This document shows positions 1 through 6,604 of a DNA stretch of 64,000 bases, piece after piece. The stretch is from Nitrospirillum iridis (GTDB taxonomy: Bacteria > Pseudomonadota > Alphaproteobacteria > Azospirillales > Azospirillaceae): assembly GCF_014205765.1 (NCBI RefSeq), contig NZ_JACIIZ010000001.1, positions 177,718 to 241,717 of the forward strand. The letters run 5' to 3'. Below the pieces are notes generated by a model, which had not been told where the DNA came from, did no database searches, and saw nothing but the letters and a program-made list of their open reading frames with translations. Positions within the stretch are counted from its first letter, which is position 1; each line of letters starts with the position of its first letter. The translations under genes were made by a program, and so were the position numbers.

Positions 1-1
1 C

Positions 2-79
2 GAGGGGATCGACGACCTGCGCCCCTTCGACGCCCAGTCTTTCGCCGCGTCGCTGGTGGGGTTGGACGAGGGGCGCTGA
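2..79 (+). CDS. C-terminal end of an unidentified protein (partial)
   Basis: An open frame enters from the left edge of the window and ends at a TGA at 77-79. It gives a 25-residue tail ending LVGLDEGR that is acidic and leucine/alanine-rich. The codon composition is GC-rich at third positions, like neighbouring genes, and the frame closes well before the next start. Too little is visible to name a family. The product and its relation to the downstream TPR protein (about 110 nt away, same strand) are unknown. Confidence 0.45.
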   Translation, partial: EGIDDLRPFDAQSFAASLVGLDEGR

Positions 80-189
80 TCCCGCCCGCGCCATCCGCAG
101 ATGGCGCTCGGTTTCCGGGCCCCCCATCCCGTATAGTCCTTAGCCGATGCGGGCTGTTGGGGCCCGGCACATGGCAGGACTGCCCCCCC

Positions 190-2670
190 GTGACGACGCT
201 CGCCAACACCCTACAGCAGGCCATGGCCCTGCATCAGGCCGGACGCTTGGCGGAGGCTGTCCCCCTCTACCAGAAGGTCCTGGCCGCCGTGCCAGGGCAG
301 CCGGACGCCTGCCGACTGCTGGGCGCCTTGTTCCTGCAGGCGGGGCGCGCCGACCTCGCCCTGGAACCGTTGCGCGCCGTGTTGGCGTCAAACCCCGACC
401 ATGGGGAGGCGCTCAACAATTTGCGCGTCGCCTACCAGGCCCTGGGCCGTGAGGAGGAGGCGTTGGCCTTTCTTCAGGGGCTGGCGGCCAAGCGTCCCCG
501 CGCGCTGGCGCCGGCATGGGCCCTCGCCACGATCTTCTGGCAGGCGGGGCGGACGGAAGAAGCTTTGCCCTGGTTCCGGCGGGTCGTCGCGGTGGCGCCG
601 GATCATGGAGATGCCTGGACAGGCCTGGCCCGCAGCCTGGAAGCAATCGGGACATTTGAGGAGGCGGACGCCGCTTACGCCCGCGCCATCGCGCTGCTGC
701 CGGCCCGCGCCGACCTTCTGGCGGCCCGCGGCGTGCTGAGAACCCGCGCGGGGTTGAACCGCGAGGCCGTGGCTGATCTCTCGGCGGCGGTGGCGCTTGA
801 TGGGAGCGTGGCGCTTTATCACTACAATCTGGGTTTGGCGCTGCAGGGCATGCGGCGCTGGTCCGCCGCGGCGGCGGCGTATGACAGGGCGCTGGGCCTC
901 GACCCGGCCTTGGCCGATGCCCGACTGAACCTCGCCAATACACTGCTGGAAGACGGCGAGGCGCCTGCCGCGGCGGCGCAGTATGGGCGCCTGTTGGACG
1001 AAAGCCCCACCCATGCCGAGGGCGTGCGCGGCCTGTTGGCGGCGGCGCTGAAATGCCCGACGCTGACACCGGAAATCATCCGGACGCTGAACGCGGCGGT
1101 CGCGGCCGACCCTGGGAACGTGGACCTTCACAGCAACCTCGGCGGGCTGTTCCTGGCCAAGGGGGACGGTACCAGGGCCTACGAGAATCTGGCGCGGGCC
1201 CTTGATCTCGATATCAATTTTGGACCGGCGCTCAGCCTGATGGGCGTTCTGTTCGACAAGCAGAGCAATGCCGACGCGGCAGGCCCGTTTCACGAGCGCG
1301 CCCTGGAAATGCATCCGGACGAAGCTGGTTTCCTGAACAACATGGGCACGCATTTGCAGGTGGCGGGCCGTGGGTTGGAGGCCATCCACTATTTCAAGCG
1401 CGCCCTGGCGGCGTCGCCCGCCGCCGACGTGCACAGCAATTTCATCTTCGCCCTGGATCATGATGCGACCATTGATGTCGCGTCGGCCCAGGATGAACGG
1501 CGGCGTTGGAATGAGCGGTACGGTGTTCCCGCCGGGGAGCCCCTGGGGCCCTGGTCCAACAGCCGTGACCCAGACCGCCCCTTGACTGTCGGTTATGTCT
1601 CCGCCGATTTCCGGACGCATTCTGCCGCCGCCTGTTTTGGGCCGGTGGTGTGTGGCCATGACCGGACGATGTTCCGCGTCCTCTGCTATTTCAACAGCGC
1701 TGGAGGGGACGCGACCACAGCCCGCTTCCACCAGGCGGCGGACGGCTGGCGGATGATCGAGGGTTTGCCGGATGCGAGGGTCAGCCGGATGATCGCCGAG
1801 GACGGGGTCGACATTCTCGTCGACCTGTCCGGCCACACCAATGGCAACCGGCTATCCCTATTCGTCGCCAAGCCTGCGCCCGTGCAGGTGTCAGCATGGG
1901 GCCATGTTACGGGTACGGGCATCCCCGCCATCGATGCGCTCTTTGCCGATCCCATCGTCATTCCGCCCCCCGAACGCGTTCATTTCGCGGAGCGGGTGGT
2001 GGATTTGCCCTGTTTCCTTTGTTTCGAGCCACCGCCGGATTGCCCACCGCCGCCACCCGGTCCGGCCAGCGGGGCGCCCCTCACGTTCGGTTGTCTCAAC
2101 CGTCTCTCCAAGGTGTCCGACGCCAGTCTGGATCTCTGGGCCATGGGCTTGCGGGCCCGGCCCCAGTCACGTCTGTTCCTCAAGGACCCCTCCCTGGAGG
2201 GCGAGGCCCTGCGCGCCGATTTGCTGGCCCGGCTGGAGCGCCGTGGCGTTGCGTCCCACCGGGTGGAGATGGCGGGCCGCACGCCGCGCGCCGAGCATCT
2301 GGCGGCCTACGGCCGCATCGACGTGGCGCTTGATCCGGTGCCGTACTCCGGTGGCGTCACGACGTGCGAGGGGCTGTGGATGGGCGTGCCGGTGTTGGCG
2401 CTGTCCACGGGATTGACCTCGGGCGCGCGCAGTTCCGCGGCGATCATGACGAGCGCCGGCATGGCGGACTGGGTGGTGGATTCGCCGGAGGCATTCGCCG
2501 CCCGCATGGCGGCGCTGGCGGACGACCCGGTGGCGGTGCGGTCCATTCGTCCGGGCATGCGTGACCGTCTGGCGCGAACGCCCGTCTTCGACACCGCCGC
2601 TTACACACGGGCGGTCGAGGTGGCGTATCGTCAGCTGTGGCGGGACTGGTGCGCGCGACAGGAGGCATAG
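190..2670 (+). CDS. TPR-repeat protein with O-GlcNAc-transferase (SPINDLY/GT41) catalytic domain
   Basis: This is a long tetratricopeptide-repeat protein fused to a glycosyltransferase family 41 domain. Roughly the first 450 residues are TPR helices with repeated A-G-R-x-x-E-A and G-x-A-L-x patterns. The rest carries the SPINDLY/OGT signature: VGYVSADFRTHSAA, then DLSGHTNGNRLSLF followed by PAPVQVSAWGH, and near the end DPVPYSGGVTTCEGLWMG, which forms the nucleotide-sugar site in the family. The likely activity is transfer of a sugar from a nucleotide sugar to Ser/Thr of a cytoplasmic protein such as flagellin or another target. The acceptor cannot be read from sequence. No signal peptide is present. 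The GTG at 190 is preferred because it keeps the first TPR helix intact and has AGGA upstream. A TTG at 157 and an ATG at 223 are also in frame. Confidence 0.85.
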   Translation: MTTLANTLQQAMALHQAGRLAEAVPLYQKVLAAVPGQPDACRLLGALFLQAGRADLALEPLRAVLASNPDHGEALNNLRVAYQALGREEEALAFLQGLAAKRPRALAPAWALATIFWQAGRTEEALPWFRRVVAVAPDHGDAWTGLARSLEAIGTFEEADAAYARAIALLPARADLLAARGVLRTRAGLNREAVADLSAAVALDGSVALYHYNLGLALQGMRRWSAAAAAYDRALGLDPALADARLNLANTLLEDGEAPAAAAQYGRLLDESPTHAEGVRGLLAAALKCPTLTPEIIRTLNAAVAADPGNVDLHSNLGGLFLAKGDGTRAYENLARALDLDINFGPALSLMGVLFDKQSNADAAGPFHERALEMHPDEAGFLNNMGTHLQVAGRGLEAIHYFKRALAASPAADVHSNFIFALDHDATIDVASAQDERRRWNERYGVPAGEPLGPWSNSRDPDRPLTVGYVSADFRTHSAAACFGPVVCGHDRTMFRVLCYFNSAGGDATTARFHQAADGWRMIEGLPDARVSRMIAEDGVDILVDLSGHTNGNRLSLFVAKPAPVQVSAWGHVTGTGIPAIDALFADPIVIPPPERVHFAERVVDLPCFLCFEPPPDCPPPPPGPASGAPLTFGCLNRLSKVSDASLDLWAMGLRARPQSRLFLKDPSLEGEALRADLLARLERRGVASHRVEMAGRTPRAEHLAAYGRIDVALDPVPYSGGVTTCEGLWMGVPVLALSTGLTSGARSSAAIMTSAGMADWVVDSPEAFAARMAALADDPVAVRSIRPGMRDRLARTPVFDTAAYTRAVEVAYRQLWRDWCARQEA

Positions 2671-2729
2671 CGGCCGGGGGCGTAGCGCCTGGGTGTCGCC
2701 GGTGTGACCAAACCGTCATCAGGGTGCGC

Positions 2730-2759
2730 TTGACACCCCAGGGCGATTGGCGGACTATC
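2730..2759 (+). promoter_or_regulatory. Possible sigma-70 promoter upstream of amn
   Basis: A perfect -35 hexamer TTGACA lies at 2730-2735, with ACTATC at 2754-2759 at 18 nt spacing (or GACTAT at 17 nt). The predicted transcription start near 2766 coincides with the first base of the terminator-like hairpin described next. The -10 match is only moderate, so this is a sequence-pattern call. Confidence 0.4.
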
Positions 2760-2765
2760 AAGCAC

Positions 2766-2809
2766 AAGCCGCATGCGGGGACGTACTCCGCTGCGGCTTT
2801 TCTATTTTT
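2766..2809 (+). terminator. Rho-independent terminator-like hairpin between the OGT-like gene and amn
   Basis: Arms AAGCCGCA (2766-2773) and TGCGGCTT (2792-2799) pair perfectly. An inner GCGG/CCGC extension follows, and then TTCTATTTTT. It probably ends transcription of the upstream TPR protein. Because a TTGACA promoter sits just before it, it could instead be a 5' structure or attenuator on the amn transcript. Confidence 0.65.
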
Positions 2810-2897
2810 AAAAGACGTTGGTGACATGGGGCGCCCACCGGCGGCAATCCGGCCGCGGGAGGATGAGGCACCCCAAGAATAAAAAGGAGTTCGCCGA

Positions 2898-4406
2898 TTG
2901 AACGCACCGGTTTCCCTGCAAGCCGACAAGGTCGTCACCTTCACCGACGCGGATGCCGCTTTCGCCCACGTGCAGGCGCTGTACGATGATGCGGTCGGCC
3001 ATTTGCGGGCCCGCTTCCAGGACTACGCCAAGGGCGCGGAATTCACGGGTCGGGTGCGGCACTTTTACCCCTTCGTGCAGGTGACGGTGGATCATGAGCC
3101 CCGGGTGGACAGCCGCCTGGCCTATGGCTTCGTCTCCGGACCGGGCACCTACCGCACCACGCTGACCCGGCCCGACCTCTACGCCTATTACTACCGGCAC
3201 CAGTTCCAGCAGCTGTTGCGCAACCACACCACCAGCATCGAGGTGGGGGTGAGCGACATGCCCATTCCCATCCAGTTCGCGTTCCCCGAGGGCATGCATG
3301 TGGAAGGCGACCTGTCGCCGGAAAACCTCTACAAGCTGCGCGAGGTATTCGACCTGCCCGACCTGGCGGTGATGGACGACAGCATCGTCAACGGCACCTA
3401 CGTCTGTCCGGCGGGCGCGCCGGAGCCGTTGGCGCTGTTCACCGGCCCCCGCGTGGACTACAGCCTGCACCGGCTGAAGCACTATTCCGCCACGGCGCCG
3501 GACCACTTCCAGAACTACGTCCTGTTCACCAACTACCAGTTCTACATCGATGAGTTCGTGCGGCGCGGGCTGGAGACCATGGAGCCGTCGGACGATGCCG
3601 AGGTGCAGGCCTACCGGTCGCAGTACGTGTCCTTCGTCGAACCAGGCGACCATGTCACCTATAATCAGGCGCTGGAGCCAGGCCGGGCGCCGTCGGGTGA
3701 GCGGGTGAAGCGTCTGCCGCAGATGCCCGCCTACCATTTGAAACGGGCGGACGGCAACGGCATCACCATCGTCAACATCGGCGTGGGGCCCAGCAACGCC
3801 AAGACCATCACCGATCATATCGCCGTGTTGCGGCCCCATGTCTGGCTCATGCTGGGCCACTGTGCCGGCCTGCGCGAGACCCAGCGCCTGGGCGACTACG
3901 TCCTGGCCCACGGCTATGTGCGCGAGGATAAGGTGTTGGACGCCGACCTGCCCACCTGGATCCCCGTACCGCCCCTGGCCGAGGTGCAGGTGGCCCTGGA
4001 AAAGGCGGTGGGCCATGTCACCGGGCTGGAGGGCTGGGAGCTGAAGAGCCTCATGCGCACCGGCACGGTGGCCACCATCGACAACCGCAACTGGGAACTG
4101 CGTGACTATCGGGAACCGGTGCTGCGCTTCAGCCAAAGCCGGGCAATCGCGCTGGACATGGAATCGGCGACCATCGCCGCCAACGGCTTCCGCTTCCGCG
4201 TCCCCTACGGCACCTTGCTCTGCGTGTCGGACAAGCCGCTGCATGGTGAGCTGAAGCTGCCGGGCATGGCCAATCACTTCTACCGTGCCCGGGTGGACCA
4301 GCATCTGGCCATTGGCATGCTGGCCATGGAACTGATGCGGGAGAACGGGCTGGAACGGTTGCACAGCCGCAAGCTGCGCAGCTTCGTGGAAGCGGCGTTC
4401 CAGTGA
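2898..4406 (+). CDS. amn: AMP nucleosidase
   Basis: The 502-residue protein matches AMP nucleosidase in length and architecture. An N-terminal Amn-specific domain covers about residues 15-180, and a C-terminal nucleoside-phosphorylase-like domain covers about 270-490 with NIGVGPSNAKTITDH and LDMESATIAANGF. The enzyme hydrolyses AMP to adenine and ribose-5-phosphate in the cytoplasm, linking purine salvage to adenylate balance. The start is a TTG at 2898, chosen because AAAAGGAG at 2882-2889 sits at ideal spacing and no in-frame ATG lies near. Its stop overlaps the yciB start by one base (TGATG), so the two are translationally coupled. A terminator-like hairpin and a TTGACA box lie upstream. 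Confidence 0.94.
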   Translation: MNAPVSLQADKVVTFTDADAAFAHVQALYDDAVGHLRARFQDYAKGAEFTGRVRHFYPFVQVTVDHEPRVDSRLAYGFVSGPGTYRTTLTRPDLYAYYYRHQFQQLLRNHTTSIEVGVSDMPIPIQFAFPEGMHVEGDLSPENLYKLREVFDLPDLAVMDDSIVNGTYVCPAGAPEPLALFTGPRVDYSLHRLKHYSATAPDHFQNYVLFTNYQFYIDEFVRRGLETMEPSDDAEVQAYRSQYVSFVEPGDHVTYNQALEPGRAPSGERVKRLPQMPAYHLKRADGNGITIVNIGVGPSNAKTITDHIAVLRPHVWLMLGHCAGLRETQRLGDYVLAHGYVREDKVLDADLPTWIPVPPLAEVQVALEKAVGHVTGLEGWELKSLMRTGTVATIDNRNWELRDYREPVLRFSQSRAIALDMESATIAANGFRFRVPYGTLLCVSDKPLHGELKLPGMANHFYRARVDQHLAIGMLAMELMRENGLERLHSRKLRSFVEAAFQ

Positions 4407-4975
4407 TGGCCCAGTTGCTTCGCCTGTTGCTGGAATGGGGCCCGCTGGTCGTCTTCTTCGTGGCCAACGCCAAGGGCGGAATCATGGTCGCCACCGCCGC
4501 CTTCATGGTGGCGGCGGTGGTGGCCTTGCCCATCTATCGCAAGCTGGATGGCAAATGGCCGGTGATGCCGCTGGTCACCTGCGGCTTCGTCCTGGTGTTC
4601 GGCGGCCTGACCCTGTGGTTGAACGATGAAACCTTCATCAAGGTCAAGGCCACCATCATTTACCTGATGTTCGCCGTGGCGTTGGCCGTGGGGATCGCCC
4701 TGCGCCGCAATCTGCTGGCCCACGTGCTGGTGGGCGTGGACATGGATCAGGACGGTTGGCGCCGTCTGACCGTGCGCTGGACCGGTTTCTTCTTGCTGCT
4801 GGCCGCCGCCAATGAGGTGGCGTGGCGCTTCCTGACCACCGACCAGTGGGTGGCCTACAAGTCCTTCGTCGTCATTCCCCTGTTCGTCGTCTTCAGCATG
4901 GCCCAGGTGCCCCTGATCCTGAAGCACCAGACGCCCGAGGCCGAGGGTTCCGGAACCCCGGACGGCGGGGCGTGA
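4406..4975 (+). CDS. yciB: Septation protein A / inner-membrane YciB (IspZ) family
   Basis: This 189-residue integral membrane protein belongs to the YciB/IspZ family. The N-terminal LLEWGPLVVFFVANAKGG and the mid-protein WLNDETFIKVKATIIY are family hallmarks, and about five hydrophobic segments follow. YciB proteins sit in the inner membrane and are implicated in cell-envelope synthesis and septation; the molecular activity is not settled. The ATG at 4406 overlaps the amn stop. A GTG one codon earlier is possible but less likely. The lipoprotein gene downstream begins 2 nt after its stop, so amn, yciB and the lipoprotein gene appear to form one operon. Confidence 0.93.
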   Translation: MAQLLRLLLEWGPLVVFFVANAKGGIMVATAAFMVAAVVALPIYRKLDGKWPVMPLVTCGFVLVFGGLTLWLNDETFIKVKATIIYLMFAVALAVGIALRRNLLAHVLVGVDMDQDGWRRLTVRWTGFFLLLAAANEVAWRFLTTDQWVAYKSFVVIPLFVVFSMAQVPLILKHQTPEAEGSGTPDGGA

Positions 4976-4977
4976 CG

Positions 4978-6024
4978 ATGCCGGGCCATATGGTCCGTCC
5001 GGGGCTGGCGCTGGCCGCGCTGTGCCTCCTGGCCGCCTGCGCCGGCGGTGGCGGCCAGGAACGGGGCACGGCCCTGCACCATTTGGGTGGTCCCGCCGAC
5101 GGGGTGATGCTGCCGCTGGAAGGAGGGGGGGCGACGCTCCCCGCCGCCAACCCCGCCGCCGGTTCCACCGACGACCCGCCGGCGACGGCGCCAGGTACCG
5201 CGTCAAGCCCGGCGGCACCGGGTGGTGGGACGCCGCCCGCCGGCCATCGCCTGGCCACCGCCCCGCCCGCCCACCCGGCGCCGGCCACCGCCGCCGGTCC
5301 GTTTGCGCCGCCACCGGAGCCGGCCATCCAGGAAGTGCTGGTCACCCCCCTGGATGTCAGCGGCTACTGGAAGATCACCGCGCGCTCGACCTTCGGCCTG
5401 GGCGATTCCGCCTTCTACAAGCGATATGAGAACGACACCCATATCTGCCGGTTCGAGCAGCGGCGCACGCGCCTGCTGGCCTACTGCCCCTTGCTGGACT
5501 CGGTGGGGGAGGGGGAGTTGGACGGCCGCCATCTCAGCCTGTCGTGGAGTCTGGCGGGGGGCGTCGCCTTCCATGTGGACGCGGAGGTGGAGGGGGATGT
5601 CGGCGGGCCGCTGTCCTTCACCGGCAAGGCCGCCGGGCGCCTGGTGGGTTTCCTGCCGGTCACGGCCGAGGTGCCGGCGCGCGGCGCCCGCTTCCAACCC
5701 CCCACGGAGGCGGCCCCCCCCAGCTTGGCCGCCCTGCGGCAGGCCTTGCAGGACTGGGACAGTGGCCAGCTGACGGCGGGCCTGTACACGCCCAACCTCT
5801 TGCCCCGTCTTACTAAGCTGTTGGCCCGCCCCGGCCGTGCCGCCGGGCGGGGGGCGCTGCAGGACCTGCGTTATGTCGGCAGCATAGACCGGGCCCTGAA
5901 CAAGAAGGACGCGCCCGACGCCCGCGTCAGCCACGACGTTTATGAGGCCCGCTACGCCGCCGGCGTCTGGCTATGCGTGGTGCATGTCGGGGACGACGGC
6001 AAGATCAGCGACTTCGCCTGCTGA
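4978..6024 (+). CDS. Hypothetical lipoprotein with low-complexity linker
   Basis: The 348-residue product starts with a lipoprotein signal (LALAALCLLAACAGG), with the lipobox Leu-Ala-Ala-Cys near residue 18-21. A long Ala/Pro/Gly/Thr-rich linker follows to about residue 115. A globular part then starts at VTPLDVSGYWKITARSTFGL and contains paired cysteines (HICRFEQ, LAYCPLL). I do not recognise the family. The WKI...beta-rich pattern suggests a small beta-sandwich or lipocalin-like fold, but that is a guess. It begins 2 nt after the yciB stop and is probably co-transcribed with amn and yciB. The likely location is the periplasmic face of the inner or outer membrane. Confidence 0.8.
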   Translation: MPGHMVRPGLALAALCLLAACAGGGGQERGTALHHLGGPADGVMLPLEGGGATLPAANPAAGSTDDPPATAPGTASSPAAPGGGTPPAGHRLATAPPAHPAPATAAGPFAPPPEPAIQEVLVTPLDVSGYWKITARSTFGLGDSAFYKRYENDTHICRFEQRRTRLLAYCPLLDSVGEGELDGRHLSLSWSLAGGVAFHVDAEVEGDVGGPLSFTGKAAGRLVGFLPVTAEVPARGARFQPPTEAAPPSLAALRQALQDWDSGQLTAGLYTPNLLPRLTKLLARPGRAAGRGALQDLRYVGSIDRALNKKDAPDARVSHDVYEARYAAGVWLCVVHVGDDGKISDFAC

Positions 6025-6064
6025 GCCCGTCCCCGCCCCCTTGCCCCGCCTCCTTGGCTGGCCC

Positions 6065-6110
6065 GTTACCGGGAGGGCGCGCGCGTTACCGCCTGGTAAA
6101 TTCCGGTAAC
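6065..6110. promoter_or_regulatory. Cluster of helically phased GTTACC/GGTAA(C) half-sites
   Basis: GTTACC occurs at 6065-6070 and 6085-6090. The complementary GGTAA occurs at 6095-6099 and GGTAAC at 6105-6110. Start points are therefore 20, 10 and 10 bp apart, on one face of the helix. The central pair forms TTACC-N4-GGTAA. The cluster is about 105 nt upstream of the small lipoprotein gene. It looks like an operator for an unidentified regulator. Confidence 0.4.
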
Positions 6111-6214
6111 CCCCTGGTTTCCGCCCCTTGTCCGCCCGGACTTCCCTTGTAGAGAAGGCGGGTGGGAAGCGTCTGCGCGCCTCCTCGACCGCCATATGAG
6201 GGGAGAATAGGGCA

Positions 6215-6541
6215 ATGCGTAACTTCGTGATCGCCGGCGCCGCCATCGGCTGCCTGGGTTTGGGGGGCTGTGTCATCAATGCCGATGACAGCGGGCACCA
6301 TTACGATCCGCCGCGGACGGCCACGACCGTCTGTCGGCGTGAGGTCGATCATGTCTATGACGACTACTACAAGATCGCCTTCGACCTGCCATCCCTGGTG
6401 ACGGAGGCCGATGGCCGCCAGGTGGTGACTCAGCCGTTCACCCTCATGCCCCGTCGCGACATCACCAGCGCCGCCGGCCGCCACGTCATGCGCTGCGTGG
6501 TGAAGGACACGGCGCTGATATCGGTCAACGAGGATCGGTGA
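6215..6541 (+). CDS. Small hypothetical lipoprotein
   Basis: The 108-residue protein has a lipoprotein signal (AAIGCLGLGGCVINAD, lipid-acceptor Cys at about residue 19). A short domain follows with two further cysteines (TTVCRREVD and HVMRCVVKD) that could form a disulfide. Tyrosine/aspartate-rich stretches (DHVYDDYYKIAFDLP) stand out. No family was recognised. The ATG at 6215 follows a GGGGAG/AGGG Shine-Dalgarno stretch. The 190-nt gap upstream carries phased GGTAAC half-sites, and a GC-rich hairpin follows the stop, so it is probably monocistronic. It is most likely an outer-membrane or periplasmic lipoprotein. Confidence 0.8.
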   Translation: MRNFVIAGAAIGCLGLGGCVINADDSGHHYDPPRTATTVCRREVDHVYDDYYKIAFDLPSLVTEADGRQVVTQPFTLMPRRDITSAAGRHVMRCVVKDTALISVNEDR

Positions 6542-6565
6542 CCGACACCGCCGCTGTGAAGCAAA

Positions 6566-6592
6566 GGGGGGAGGGTGATCCTTCCTCCCCCC
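6566..6592. terminator. Hairpin between convergent genes
   Basis: GGGGGGAGG at 6566-6574 pairs with CCTCCCCCC at 6584-6592 across a 9-nt loop. It lies between the stop codons of the small lipoprotein (plus) and the YfhO-like gene (minus). It lacks a clear U-tract, so bidirectional termination is inferred from position and stem strength. Confidence 0.5.
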
Positions 6593-6604
6593 GTCTCGTC
6601 CACC

